The notes under the pieces: model-generated
What the model was told of the DNA's origin: nothing
Database searches by the model: none
What the model saw: the letters and a program-made list of their open reading frames with translations, nothing else
Position numbers and translations under genes: made by a program
Assembly: GCA_016926875.1 (NCBI GenBank)
Contig: JAFGNU010000010.1
Location: forward strand, 1 to 64,000
Direction: 5' to 3'
Length of the DNA: 64,000 nt
Source: Anaerolineae bacterium
GTDB lineage: Bacteria; Chloroflexota; Anaerolineae; Aggregatilineales; Aggregatilineaceae
In this document: positions 1 to 10,423 of the stretch, piece after piece
Position numbering within the stretch: position 1 is the stretch's first letter
Layout: each line of letters opens with the position of its first letter

Positions 1-202
1 CTACGAAGCCAGCCTGGATGCCAAGGGCATCCCGCACGAATGGACCACCGAGGGCTGGACACCGCCCGAAGGTGCGTTTGAGTTCGCGCAGTAGGAACAC
101 CTCGTAGGCTAACACTATAAAGACAAAGGGGGAAGCTGGCTTTTCCCTGCTTCCCCCTCATTGTTATACTACTCGTCAAAAATTCAAAAACAGAGGCCAG
201 AC

Positions 203-1741
203 GTGATAGCAACTGCTGAGAAAACACCACTTCTTGAGGTCAAAAGCGTTTCAAAAGCATTTCCAGGCGTGCAGGCGCTAAAGGACGTGGACTTCTCCAT
301 CTACCCAGGGGAAGTTGTCGCGCTCGTAGGCGAAAACGGGGCGGGCAAATCTACGTTGATGAAAATCTTGTCCGGCGCTTACCGGATGGATTCTGGTACT
401 ATACACATCAACGGCGACACGGTGACACCGGAAAACCCGCGCCACGCTCAAGGACTGGGCATTTCCATCATCTATCAAGAATTCAACCTGACCCCTCAGC
501 AAAGCGTCGCCACCAACATATTTTTGGGACGCGAACCTACCCCGTCCGGCTTACTGGGTATGCTGTCCATCGTCGACCGTCGCCGTATGCGGCGGGAAGC
601 AGCCAGGCTACTTGAACGCGTCGGCGCCGGTTTTTCGCCTAATACCCCCATCCGCCGCCTGTCAGTTGCCGAACAGCAAATGGTGGAGATCGCGAAGGCG
701 CTGTCCGCAGAGGCGCGCATCATTATCATGGACGAACCGACTTCTGCACTGGGTGAAGATGAAGTCAAAGTCTTGTTCCAGATCATCAGGAATCTGAAAG
801 AGCAGGACATCGGCGTCGTTTTTATCACACACCGCCTCGAAGAAGTCTTTGAGATCGCCGACCGCATCGTCGTCTTGCGCGACGGCGAACAGGTGGGCGG
901 GATGCCCGTCAAAGAAGCCACCACAGATGACGTGATCGCGCTCATGGTCGGGCGTGCTATCGACAAAACAAGCCAACACGCTGGCACCGATATAGGTGAC
1001 ACTGTGCTGGAAGTCAAGGGCCTGTCGCGTAAGGGCGTGCTGCACGACATCAGCTTCAGCTTGCGGCGGGGCGAAATCCTGGGCATAGCCGGACTGGTCG
1101 GCTCTGGACGGACCGAGTCGGCGCGCGCGATCTTCGGCGCGGATCCCATCGACGCCGGGGAGTTATTCATCGACGGCCAACGAGTGAACATCAAGTCACC
1201 TGCCGTCGCCGTGAATGCCGGGATTGCCCTGGTCCCGGAAGACCGCAAGAAACACGGTCTTGTGTTGATGCACAGCTTGCAGCACAATATCATGCTGCCC
1301 AACCTGAATGCCCTGACCGTACTGTCTGAGTTTGTCAGTAAGCGGCGGGCGCGCAGCTTGGCAGGTGAGTACGTCGAGCGGCTGAACATCAGGACACCGG
1401 GCCTGGGCCAGCAGGTCAAATACCTGTCTGGCGGTAACCAGCAAAAAACGGTGCTGGCGAAGTGGCTGGCCGGGTCACCCAAAGTGCTCATCATGGACGA
1501 GCCAACGCGCGGGATTGACGTTGGCGCAAAAGCCGAAGTCCACAATCTGATGAGCCAGTTAGCTCGACTGGGCATAGCTATCATCATGATCTCGTCCGAA
1601 CTGCCGGAAGTGCTCCTGATGAGCGACCGCATCCTGGTGATGCACGAAGGGCGCGTAGCGGCGATCCTGGACCGGGAAGAAGCAACCCAGGAAATCATCA
1701 TGTCCTATGCCAGCGGGAGCACTGAAACCGCGACCGCCTAA
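203..1741 (+). CDS. Sugar ABC transporter ATP-binding protein (RbsA/MglA-type, two fused ABC domains)
   Basis: Walker A GENGAGKST, signature LSVAEQQMVEIAKAL, Walker B IIIMDEPTSAL; second domain with LSGGNQQKTVLAKWL and LIMDEPTRGIDVGAK. ORF begins at a TTG (161); GTG at 203 is a plausible start. Confidence 0.93.
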   Translation: MIATAEKTPLLEVKSVSKAFPGVQALKDVDFSIYPGEVVALVGENGAGKSTLMKILSGAYRMDSGTIHINGDTVTPENPRHAQGLGISIIYQEFNLTPQQSVATNIFLGREPTPSGLLGMLSIVDRRRMRREAARLLERVGAGFSPNTPIRRLSVAEQQMVEIAKALSAEARIIIMDEPTSALGEDEVKVLFQIIRNLKEQDIGVVFITHRLEEVFEIADRIVVLRDGEQVGGMPVKEATTDDVIALMVGRAIDKTSQHAGTDIGDTVLEVKGLSRKGVLHDISFSLRRGEILGIAGLVGSGRTESARAIFGADPIDAGELFIDGQRVNIKSPAVAVNAGIALVPEDRKKHGLVLMHSLQHNIMLPNLNALTVLSEFVSKRRARSLAGEYVERLNIRTPGLGQQVKYLSGGNQQKTVLAKWLAGSPKVLIMDEPTRGIDVGAKAEVHNLMSQLARLGIAIIMISSELPEVLLMSDRILVMHEGRVAAILDREEATQEIIMSYASGSTETATA

Positions 1742-2210
1742 ATATCCAATGCGCCAGGTTGGATACCGGTAGTGGCCGCCGCTGCTGTACCCAACACATG
1801 AACAATCACTATCCTGCACGCAGTTGCAGGTATGTGCTGCGTCCGCCGGAATGGGCGAACCACAGGGCAGTGGGGTAACGCCCTGGCCCGTGTTGCCTGG
1901 CGAATATGCGGTCCCCCTCGAACTCCTCATTTCCTGTGCCAGCGGGAGCGTTACCGCAATGCCCGCATAAGCGTCCTGCCTGGCCTGATTCCACACTGTG
2001 ACACCGGCTCGACTCTCGTTTGTTATGTGTTATGATCAAACAACCTTGTGGCAGGCGCTGCCCGGTGGACAGACAGCAATCGAGAAGAGCCAGCCGTCAC
2101 GCACCATCCCCGGTAATGGCACAGCCTGTGGTATACTCGCAGGCTGCATTATCCTTCCTCGGATGGGCCGTAAAAACCGTAACCTTTGTAGATACGAGGT
2201 GTTAGTACGC

Positions 2211-2828
2211 ATGACTGGGCCAGACATCCAGACTGAACGCGACTACGTGGAAGCCGATGATGCTCAGCTAGTAGAGTGGGCAAAAGATGACTCAACAGCG
2301 TTTGGTGAGCTGTACGAGCGGTACATACAAAAAATCTACAACTATGTTTACTACCGGACCGGAAATCACCACGATGCTGAAGACCTGACATCGCGCGTAT
2401 TCTACCGTGCGTTGGGCCATATCGACCGCTATACAGACCGGGGGGTCCCGTTTTCGGCGTGGTTGTACCGTATCGCGCATAACCTGGTGGCTAACTGGCA
2501 CCGTGATCGTGACCGGCGAAAAGTTGTTCCGTTGGACGAGTATATCGTAAGTGGTGCGCCAACGGACGCGCCCGAAGCAGTCACCGAAAGCCTGGAAGAA
2601 CACGAGCAACTACTGTTGTCTATCCGCGACCTGCCACCAGAGCGGCAGCAGTTGTTGATCTTGAAGTTCGTCGAGCGGCTCTCAAACGCGGAGATCGGCC
2701 AGATCATGAACCGCACCGAGGGAGCGATCAAGTCGTTGTATCACCGGACCCTGCTCTCACTACGCGGAAACCTGGCCGAAACTGATAGTGTCCATCCAGA
2801 CAAACGGAGACGGCGCTTTAGCCTGTGA
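2211..2828 (+). CDS. ECF-type sigma-70 family RNA polymerase sigma factor
   Basis: Sigma2 region (FGELYERYIQKIYNYVYYRTGNHHDAEDLTSRVFYRAL) and sigma4 HTH (LPPERQQLLILKFVERLSNAEIGQIMNRTEGAIKSLYHRTLLSLR). ATG 2211 preferred over the longer ORF start. Confidence 0.9.
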   Translation: MTGPDIQTERDYVEADDAQLVEWAKDDSTAFGELYERYIQKIYNYVYYRTGNHHDAEDLTSRVFYRALGHIDRYTDRGVPFSAWLYRIAHNLVANWHRDRDRRKVVPLDEYIVSGAPTDAPEAVTESLEEHEQLLLSIRDLPPERQQLLILKFVERLSNAEIGQIMNRTEGAIKSLYHRTLLSLRGNLAETDSVHPDKRRRRFSL

Positions 2829-2875
2829 TCGCACGTACACATCGAGCTATTCCATCACAGTGTAAGGGTAGTGCA

Positions 2876-3292
2876 ATGTTAAATTCGTTTTTTACAAATC
2901 GCCCGCAGCACCAGCTTCAGGATATGCTCATGGCACATGCTGATGCGCTGGCAGCGGGCGTGCTTGACCTGGATACGCTGCTCGAACAATACAACGAGAT
3001 CGCGTACAGCCAGGTCGAGGAACTGCTGACCCTGGCCAATCGTATCAGCCAGACGCTGTCTGACGTGACTCCCGCCAGAGAATTTGTCGATGATCTGCGC
3101 CGCCAGTTGAGCGAAGGCATCATCCCTGGCAACCGCTCGTGGTGGGAACGTATTCGCCAGCTCCCGCCCAGCGCGCAGCTTGCGGCGGGCATTGGCGGGG
3201 CCACGCTGACGGCAGGCGTCGTGTTGATTGCATCGCGCCCGGTTCTGGACGCGCTCGCCGATTGGCGCAGCCGGAGAACTGCCGCTGCCTGA
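2876..3292 (+). CDS. Hypothetical protein with one C-terminal TM segment; possible anti-sigma partner
   Basis: Starts 48 nt after the sigma factor, same strand; C-terminal hydrophobic segment LAAGIGGATLTAGVVLIAS. Confidence 0.55.
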   Translation: MLNSFFTNRPQHQLQDMLMAHADALAAGVLDLDTLLEQYNEIAYSQVEELLTLANRISQTLSDVTPAREFVDDLRRQLSEGIIPGNRSWWERIRQLPPSAQLAAGIGGATLTAGVVLIASRPVLDALADWRSRRTAAA

Positions 3293-3365
3293 ACGGGTCG
3301 GACTGTTTAAGCCATCAACTTGAGCCGCATCGACTGTTGATAAGTCACCGGGGGAAGCTGGACCA

Positions 3366-4499
3366 ATGGCCGAGCGTTACGCAAAAATCACCGGTTGGGG
3401 GAAGTACATCCCGGAGCGTGTGCTGACCAATCACGATCTGGAGCAGATGGTAGATACCAGCGACGAGTGGATATCCACCCGCACCGGCATCCGGGAACGC
3501 CACATCCGCACCAAAAACGATACTACGTCCAGCATGGCCACCACCGCCGGCCAGCGCGCGCTGGCGGTAGCCGGGATCACGGCTGCGGACCTGGACCTGA
3601 TCATCGTTGCGACATCGTCGCCGGACTATTTGCTGCCCTCTGTCGCCAGCCAGGTGCAGGACCAGATCGGCGCCAGATGCGGCGCGTTCACCTTGAGCGC
3701 GGGGTGTTCCGGCTGGGTGTACGCGCTGACCACGGCGAACCAGTTTATCACCAGCGGTATGTACAACCGCGTGTTGGTTGTCGGGGTCGAGATCATCTCG
3801 TTTGCAGTAGACTACACCGACCGCACAACCAGCATCCTGTTCGGTGATGCGGCAGCGGCGACCGTGTTGGAAGTCAGCGACCAGCCAAGCGGCATCCTGG
3901 CCTCGGAGCTTGGTTCCGACGGCTCCGGCGCGCTGTACCTGTATGTACCGGATGGCGGCTCGGTTGCGCCCATGTCCCAACATACCATCGACAACAACCG
4001 CCAGTTCATCCGCATGAACGGCGCAGGTGTGTTCAAGTTTGCCGTTCGAACGCTCGCCAGCTCATTAAAGCGAACAATTTATCAGGCCGGGCTGACGCCG
4101 GACGACATCGACCTGTTCATTCCCCACCAGGCCAACGCCCGGATCGTTGAACACGCCGCCCGCCAGATGCGCGTGCCGGTCGACAAGTTCTATATGAATC
4201 TGGATCGCTACGGCAACACGTCGGCGGCCTCTGTCCCGCTGGCCCTGGTCGAGGCCATCGAAGACGGGCATCTGAAGGATGGCGATCTGGTGGCAATGTG
4301 CGCCTTTGGTGCCGGGCTGACCTGGGCCACGGTTGTGATGCAACTGGGCACCGGCGAAATTAGCCTCGCACACAGCCTGTTTTCGGTCGAGCGCGCCCGC
4401 TATCTGGCACGCCGCACATCCGATATGGTGCTGGACTCGGCCCAGTCTGCCCTGCTCCCACTGTATACGTTTCTATACGAGCGGCGCAAAAAAAAGTAG
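3366..4499 (+). CDS. fabH: 3-oxoacyl-ACP synthase III (KASIII, FabH family)
   Basis: N-terminal ITGWGKYIPERVLTNHDLE, DEWISTRTGIRERH, active-site Cys in LSAGCSGWVYAL, IPHQAN motif, C-terminal GNTSAASVPLAL. Confidence 0.9.
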   Translation: MAERYAKITGWGKYIPERVLTNHDLEQMVDTSDEWISTRTGIRERHIRTKNDTTSSMATTAGQRALAVAGITAADLDLIIVATSSPDYLLPSVASQVQDQIGARCGAFTLSAGCSGWVYALTTANQFITSGMYNRVLVVGVEIISFAVDYTDRTTSILFGDAAAATVLEVSDQPSGILASELGSDGSGALYLYVPDGGSVAPMSQHTIDNNRQFIRMNGAGVFKFAVRTLASSLKRTIYQAGLTPDDIDLFIPHQANARIVEHAARQMRVPVDKFYMNLDRYGNTSAASVPLALVEAIEDGHLKDGDLVAMCAFGAGLTWATVVMQLGTGEISLAHSLFSVERARYLARRTSDMVLDSAQSALLPLYTFLYERRKKK

Positions 4500-4608
4500 C
4501 CGCGTGTGTGCAACCAGTTCTGCACCCTGGCCGATTTGACAGGTCAGGGTGTTTCATTTAGGGTAAAAGTCAGCGCGCGGCCACCGGACAACCGGAGGGT
4601 TGCCAGCC

Positions 4609-5370
4609 ATGCACCTCTTTTTATCACCCCATCCTGACGACGTGGTGTTGAGCTGCGGCGGGCGAATGATTCAACTGGTGCAGTCAGGCGAAGCTGTCAC
4701 CGTTGTCACGCTGATGGCCGGGGAGGTACCGCCTGATACACCACCTACCCTGTTTACCCAGGAGCACATCGTCCGCTGGCAGCTTGGCGACAACCCGGTG
4801 CCGGGTCGCAAGGCCGAAGACCAACGCGCCGTTGAGCTGTTGGGTAGCACGCTGGTCTTTGGAAATATCCCGGATGCGCTGTACCGCACCGATGAACACG
4901 GAACCGCACTGTACACTGACCTTAAGAAGCTGTTTGGACAGATCAACCGGCGCGACCCGGCAGCAGTACGCCCGCACACTATCACACGTCACCTCGATCC
5001 GGCAGCGATCATCTATGCCCCACTGGGTGCCGGTCATCATGTTGATCACCAACTGGTGCGGGAAGCGGTTGGTGCCTGGCTGGCTGCACACTCCCCGGTG
5101 GCGATTTTCTTTTACGAGGAGTATCCTTACAGCGCAGACAGCCCTGATAGTATAAAAATTGCGCGGGCGGCGCTGGCTTTGCCGACACAACCGGTGATAT
5201 ATCGCCTGAGCGATACCGAGATGGATAGAAAAATCAAAGCAATTGCATGCTATAAATCGCAGATCAGTACGTTTTGGGACGATGTCCCCGCCATGGAGGC
5301 AGCAGTGCGGCAGTATGCGGTCCAGGTTGGCGGGGGTTTTTATGCAGAACGGCTGTGGCAGCCGGTATGA
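4609..5370 (+). CDS. PIG-L family (LmbE-like) deacetylase
   Basis: SPHPDDVVLSCGG zinc motif near the N-terminus; GAGHHVDHQLV downstream. Confidence 0.85.
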   Translation: MHLFLSPHPDDVVLSCGGRMIQLVQSGEAVTVVTLMAGEVPPDTPPTLFTQEHIVRWQLGDNPVPGRKAEDQRAVELLGSTLVFGNIPDALYRTDEHGTALYTDLKKLFGQINRRDPAAVRPHTITRHLDPAAIIYAPLGAGHHVDHQLVREAVGAWLAAHSPVAIFFYEEYPYSADSPDSIKIARAALALPTQPVIYRLSDTEMDRKIKAIACYKSQISTFWDDVPAMEAAVRQYAVQVGGGFYAERLWQPV

Positions 5371-5419
5371 TCCTGACTGCCGGGCACACCGGCATGTGAC
5401 ACTACGGGAGAGATAGTTT

Positions 5420-6289
5420 ATGAGCGATACACAGGCAACCCCACTCGACGAGGCCCAGCAGTTGGTAGACCAACTGCGCCAGCAAGCCGACGACAGCCTG
5501 AAACAGCAGCTAGACACCCTGGCTCAACACCTGGCGGCAGCCCGCCCGCGCGGTGAAGGTGATGATGCCGCATCGCTGCGCCAGCGGATTGAAGAGATAA
5601 CCGCAACCAATGCGCAGTTCGTTTCGGTGATGGTACACGAGATCCGCGTGCCGATGACCAGCATCCGGGGCTATGCTGATATGCTGGCCAAACATGTCGT
5701 CGGCGAGCTAAACGACATGCAGCAGCAGTTCACCGATACGATCTGTTCAAACGTGATTCGGATGGAGCACCTCGTTTCCGACATCAGCGACATCAGCAAG
5801 TTGCAGTCGGGCCGGATACGCCTCGAACCTAAGCTGGATACGTACAAAAACATCGCGCTGGAAGTTGAGAACGCTACCAAAGACCTGGCCGCCGAACACG
5901 GGCACACGTTCGTGTTTGATACGCCGTCCGGTCTGCCAATGTTAAACCTCGACAGCACGCAGTTGGCCCAGGCATTGCGCAAGCTGGTTGAAAACGCGCT
6001 CCAGTACACCCCCGACGGCGGCACGATCACCGTCCGCGCCGAAGAAGTGGATGGCAAGCTGAAAGTATCGGTGATCGATACCGGGATCGGGATGAGCAAG
6101 GAAGAACAGGCCCGTATCGGGGAACTGTTCTGGCGCGCAGACAGTGAACTGGTCCGGTCGTTTAAAGGGCATGGCCTGGGGCTGCCTATCGCCATGGGCT
6201 TCATCAAGCTGCTGGGCGGTGAGTTTTTCTTCAAAAGCGAGCCGGGCCAGGGCAGCGCCTTTGGATTCATTGTGCCGGTCGCCAGCTAA
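5420..6289 (+). CDS. Cytoplasmic sensor histidine kinase (HisKA + HATPase_c, no recognisable input domain)
   Basis: H-box VSVMVHEIRVPMTSIRGYADML, N-box LVENALQYTPDGG, G1 VIDTGIGM, G2 GHGLGLPIAMGFIKLLGGEF. Confidence 0.88.
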   Translation: MSDTQATPLDEAQQLVDQLRQQADDSLKQQLDTLAQHLAAARPRGEGDDAASLRQRIEEITATNAQFVSVMVHEIRVPMTSIRGYADMLAKHVVGELNDMQQQFTDTICSNVIRMEHLVSDISDISKLQSGRIRLEPKLDTYKNIALEVENATKDLAAEHGHTFVFDTPSGLPMLNLDSTQLAQALRKLVENALQYTPDGGTITVRAEEVDGKLKVSVIDTGIGMSKEEQARIGELFWRADSELVRSFKGHGLGLPIAMGFIKLLGGEFFFKSEPGQGSAFGFIVPVAS

Positions 6290-6460
6290 GCAAGCCTGTA
6301 CAGCCGCTTAACATAACCCATATCCCCACCTTGCCGACGGGGCAGTATTGCGCTTTTTCCCACCGGCACGGTTTTCAGCACCTTCTGCCTGATGCTATAC
6401 TCTGACTGGTTCGGAGACCGTTCCATACTCCCTCAACGCTATACTATTGGAGGTTTGTCT

Positions 6461-7606
6461 GTGGACCTGCACGAGTACCAGTCAAAATATCGTTTTGCAG
6501 AATATGGTATTCCCATCCCCGAAGGCACAGTCGCCCACGATTCCCAGGCCGTTTATGACATTGCGAAAAAACTGTGTCACCCGGTTGTGATCAAAGCCCA
6601 GGTGCTGACCGGTGGGCGTGGCAAAGCGGGCGGAGTCAGGCTGGCGCACACTCCCGACGAGGCCCGGCAGCACGCCGACGCGATTCTTGGCATGGACATC
6701 AAGGGTCATACGGTGCAAAAGGTGCTGGTTGATCCCGCCTCGGACATCCAGGCCGAGATTTACCTGGGCGTGACCAATGACCGCGCGACACGTATGCCGT
6801 TGATCATGGCCAGTGCGGCGGGCGGGGTGGACATCGAAGAGGTCAACCGCGAATCGCCGGAAAAGATCATCCGCGAGCATGTCAACCCGTTCCTGGGCCT
6901 GCGCGACTACCAGATTCGCCACCTGGCTTATGGCATCGAACTGCCGCGCGACCTGTGGAAGCAGTTCATGATCATCGCCAGGGGGCTGTATCGCTGCTAC
7001 ACGGAAAGTGACGCCACGCTGGCCGAGATCAACCCGCTGATCATCGACGGAGGCGGCAACCTGCTGGCCGTAGATGGCAAAATGTCGATTGATGACAACG
7101 CCCTGTTCCGGCATCCTGACCTGGCCGAATTGCGCGATACCAGCGCCGAACCGGCTGCCGAAACCCAGGCCCGCGAAGCCGGGTTGAGTTATGTCAAGCT
7201 GGACGGTGAGATCGGCTGCATGGTCAACGGGGCCGGGCTGGCGATGGCGACGATGGATATGACCAAACTGTTCGGCGGTTCGCCCGCCAATTTCCTGGAT
7301 ATTGGCGGCGGTGCCCAGGCCGATAAGGTTGCTACCGCGCTGCGTATCATCCTGGCCGATCCAAACGTGAAAGCCGTCCTGTTCAACATCTTTGGCGGCA
7401 TCACCCGCTGTGACGAAGTGGCTAAAGGCATTCTGGCCGCGTTGAATGACGTTAGCGTCAGCCTGCCGATGGTGGTACGGCTGGTAGGCACCAACGAGGA
7501 GGCAGGCCGCCAGTTAATCGAAGAAGCAAACATCCCGAACATGATCGGCGCGGCCACGCTGGCCGACGCTGCCCGCAGCGCAGTCACCGCAGCGCAGGGT
7601 GCATAA
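6461..7606 (+). CDS. sucC: Succinate-CoA ligase (ADP-forming) beta subunit
   Basis: [22 protein letters not shown] from GTG 6461; [16 protein letters not shown]-type ATP-grasp; [34 protein letters not shown]. Confidence 0.95.
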   Translation: MDLHEYQSKYRFAEYGIPIPEGTVAHDSQAVYDIAKKLCHPVVIKAQVLTGGRGKAGGVRLAHTPDEARQHADAILGMDIKGHTVQKVLVDPASDIQAEIYLGVTNDRATRMPLIMASAAGGVDIEEVNRESPEKIIREHVNPFLGLRDYQIRHLAYGIELPRDLWKQFMIIARGLYRCYTESDATLAEINPLIIDGGGNLLAVDGKMSIDDNALFRHPDLAELRDTSAEPAAETQAREAGLSYVKLDGEIGCMVNGAGLAMATMDMTKLFGGSPANFLDIGGGAQADKVATALRIILADPNVKAVLFNIFGGITRCDEVAKGILAALNDVSVSLPMVVRLVGTNEEAGRQLIEEANIPNMIGAATLADAARSAVTAAQGA

Positions 7607-7631
7607 AAATAGATTTTGAGGACAAGACAAC

Positions 7632-8489
7632 ATGGCTATTCTTGCAGACAAAAACACGCAGGTCCTGGTCCAGGGTATCACCGGGCGCGAAGGGCTGTTC
7701 CACACAGAGCAAATGATCGAGTATGGTACCTGCGTGGTCGGCGGCGTGACGCCTGGCAAAGGCGGCGAGTGGGCGCTGGGCAAGCCGGTATTCGACACGA
7801 TGAAAGCTGCCCGCGAATCCACCGGCGCCAACGCCAGCGTGATATATGTCCCGGCAGCGTATGCCACCGATGCGATCTACGAAGCTATCGACGCCGGGAT
7901 CGAGTTGATCGTATGCATCACCGAGGGCATCCCGGTCCTGGACATGATGAAAGTACGCGCCCGGCTGGATCAAAGCGGCAGCCGGTTGGTCGGGCCAAAC
8001 TGTCCCGGTTTGCTGACACCGGGACAGGCCAAGCTCGGCATTATGCCCGGCCACATCGCCGCCCCCGGCAGTACGGGCGTTGTTTCACGCAGCGGCACAC
8101 TGACGTATGAGGTTGTGTATGCGCTGACACAGCATGGCATCGGGCAAAGTACCTGCGTCGGCATCGGCGGAGACCCGATCAACGGCACCAGCTTTATCGA
8201 CGTGCTGCAAATGTTTGAAGACGATCCACAAACCGAAAAAGTCGTGCTGATCGGGGAGATCGGCGGCACAGACGAAGAACAGGCCGCCAGCTTCATCGCC
8301 AATCACATGACCAAGCCGGTCGTGGCTTTCATCGCCGGGCAGACCGCTCCACCCGGCAAGCGTATGGGCCACGCAGGCGCCATTGTCGAAGGTGGCAGCG
8401 GGACTGCCGCCGACAAGATCGCCGCCCTGAACGCGGCAGGCGTGACGGTGGCCGAACACCCGGAGCAGATCACCGAACTGCTGGCCTGA
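7632..8489 (+). CDS. sucD: Succinate-CoA ligase (ADP-forming) alpha subunit
   Basis: [54 protein letters not shown]. Confidence 0.95.
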   Translation: MAILADKNTQVLVQGITGREGLFHTEQMIEYGTCVVGGVTPGKGGEWALGKPVFDTMKAARESTGANASVIYVPAAYATDAIYEAIDAGIELIVCITEGIPVLDMMKVRARLDQSGSRLVGPNCPGLLTPGQAKLGIMPGHIAAPGSTGVVSRSGTLTYEVVYALTQHGIGQSTCVGIGGDPINGTSFIDVLQMFEDDPQTEKVVLIGEIGGTDEEQAASFIANHMTKPVVAFIAGQTAPPGKRMGHAGAIVEGGSGTAADKIAALNAAGVTVAEHPEQITELLA

Positions 8490-8519
8490 CCGGCGCTTGT
8501 TAGAGTTTGTGAGCCGGTC

Positions 8520-8548
8520 TTGACCATGCCCGGCGGGTATGGTATGCT
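8520..8548 (+). promoter_or_regulatory. Sigma-70-like promoter for the T-box leader
   Basis: TTGACC (8520-8525), 17-nt spacer, TATGCT (8543-8548), immediately upstream of the T-box leader. Confidence 0.6.
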
Positions 8549-8555
8549 GACCACA

Positions 8556-8829
8556 CTTTCAAAAGCGATGACGGAAACGAGTACGCCCTGGCCAATGGTT
8601 AGCGAGCCTGGAAACGGTGCGAGCCGGGCGCAGTGGTAGAGCGGAATATCCTTCCTGAGCTGCAAGCTGAACGCGTATCTACGCCAGTAAGCCGGGCCGG
8701 ATTGGTCCCCGTTACCAGGGCCTTGCCATCAGAGGTGGCAACAGAGCGCTCTGTCCATACCGGCAGAGAATAAGGGTGGTACCGCGAGAGCCATGCTCCC
8801 GTCCCTTAACCTGGGATGGGAGCTTTTGC
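8556..8829 (+). ncRNA. T-box riboswitch leader (tRNA-sensing), Stem I to terminator
   Basis: Stem I motifs GATGA...GAGTA and AGCGAGCCTGG..GGTGCGAGCCGGG; T-box sequence AAGGGTGGTACCGCG (8772-8786); intrinsic terminator GCTCCCGTCCC..GGGATGGGAGC-TTTT (8795-8827). Confidence 0.9.
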
Positions 8830-8855
8830 GTTAATGGGGTGGTAAACAGAACCTG

Positions 8856-9362
8856 ATGACCAGCACAACCTATAGTATCCGCGCCGTTGAGCCACAGGAC
8901 CGGGCAGCTATCGCGCGGCTGTGGCAGGCGCTGTCGGATTATCATGTACAGATCGATGCCCGGATGCCTGCCCCGGTGCCCGGCGCGGCAGATCGCTACG
9001 CCAGCCGGTTGATCGAGCGGCGTGACGATCCGCATACATGCGCGTTCGTGGCCGAGGTCGATAACCAGGTTGTCGGCTATATCCTGGGCGCTATGCTTGA
9101 TCTGCATCCTGATCTGTTCAAGCACCTCGAAGCGGGCTATATCGCCGATATATTTGTCGATCCCGCCTACCGGCACCAGGGCATCGCGCGCGATCTGGTT
9201 AATACCATCAACCGCTGGTTTATCGACCAGGGCGCCCGGTATGTCGAATGGCAGGTCGCGGCTGCCAATCCCGGCGGCCTTCATTTCTGGGAATCCATCG
9301 GCGGCAAACCGCTGATGATCCGGATGCACCTGGACATTGGCGGCGACAGCCGCGCTGAATAG
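8856..9362 (+). CDS. GNAT family N-acetyltransferase
   Basis: IRAVEPQDRAAIARLWQAL; acetyl-CoA motif IADIFVDPAYRHQGIARDLVNTINRW. Confidence 0.88.
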   Translation: MTSTTYSIRAVEPQDRAAIARLWQALSDYHVQIDARMPAPVPGAADRYASRLIERRDDPHTCAFVAEVDNQVVGYILGAMLDLHPDLFKHLEAGYIADIFVDPAYRHQGIARDLVNTINRWFIDQGARYVEWQVAAANPGGLHFWESIGGKPLMIRMHLDIGGDSRAE

Positions 9363-9381
9363 GAAAAACGGACCGGAACAT

Positions 9382-10377
9382 ATGTTTAGCGAACTGGTGA
9401 ACTGGCTGGGACCAACACGCACGCGCATCCTGGCGGCGCTGTTGGCCGGCGCGGGGGTGATCGGCCTGGCGCTGCAAGCCGCCTTTTATGGCAAATCCTG
9501 GCTGCTGCCTGCCCAGCTAGGACTGATCTGGCTGTTCCTGGCGGGGTTGGCGCTGGTGCTCAGTTCGCGCCTGACAGGCCGGGGACGGCAGCGGCTGTGG
9601 CTGGCCCTCGGACCGGGTCTCGCGCTGCTGGGGTTGGGCCTGCTGGTGCCGGACATGGCGCTGGTGTTTGGCGGCGCGGGCCTGGGCTGGATGGTGGCGG
9701 GGCAGTTGGTGCTGCGCAGCCGTGTGCGGATGGAATACCAGGCCGCGATCCGGCACCTGCGCCGCAGCGAATATACAGAGGCGGTCGCCGTCATGGATAA
9801 GCTGATCCAGGCCGAAGCCGATAACCCGAATCACTACCGCTTCCGGGCCGAGTTAAGCCGGTTGGTTGGACACCTGGACAACGCTCGCGCCGACTATGAG
9901 CATGTTATCCGGTTGGCTCCGAACACGGCGGGCGGCTATACTGGGCTGGCAGAAGTTCACGCGCAGTCGGGTGATTTCCAAACCGCGCGCCGGTATGCCG
10001 TGCAGGCCCTGGAACACGAGCCTCGCCAGTGGCTGACTGCTTATAACCTGGGCATGATCGAAGACCGGCTTGGACAGGCAGCAGCGGCGGTAGAGCATCT
10101 CAACATGGCACTGGCCGCCGGGCTGCCGCATAGCCGCTACCGGCTATTGACGCACCTGTGGTTGGCGCGCAATCATTATCGTCAGGGGCACATAGAAACC
10201 ACCCACACGCAGATCGATCTGCTGCGCAAGCAGGCCAGGGGCCTGAATGACTGGCAGATCGTGCTGGAAAGCGACCAGGCCGCGCCGCTGCGCCGCCTGC
10301 TGGGAGCGGATGTGCGTCTGGCGGAACAACTGCTAACCGATGAAGCCCCTCTTGAGTTGCTGGGTGATACGGGTTAA
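9382..10377 (+). CDS. TPR-repeat membrane protein
   Basis: N-terminal TM segments followed by TPR-like helices (EAVAVMDKLIQAEADNPNHYRFRAELSRLVGHLDNARADYEHVIRLAPNTAGGYTGLAEVH). Confidence 0.8.
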   Translation: MFSELVNWLGPTRTRILAALLAGAGVIGLALQAAFYGKSWLLPAQLGLIWLFLAGLALVLSSRLTGRGRQRLWLALGPGLALLGLGLLVPDMALVFGGAGLGWMVAGQLVLRSRVRMEYQAAIRHLRRSEYTEAVAVMDKLIQAEADNPNHYRFRAELSRLVGHLDNARADYEHVIRLAPNTAGGYTGLAEVHAQSGDFQTARRYAVQALEHEPRQWLTAYNLGMIEDRLGQAAAAVEHLNMALAAGLPHSRYRLLTHLWLARNHYRQGHIETTHTQIDLLRKQARGLNDWQIVLESDQAAPLRRLLGADVRLAEQLLTDEAPLELLGDTG

Positions 10378-10423
10378 CCGTGTTGGAGTGTAACAGGCTC
10401 GGCTGAGCCAGGGAGCGGAAAAA

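Noticed and set aside
496-1701. 401 aa minus-strand ORF
   Set aside because: Antisense to the sugar ABC ATPase; low-complexity Ser/Arg composition typical of shadow frames.
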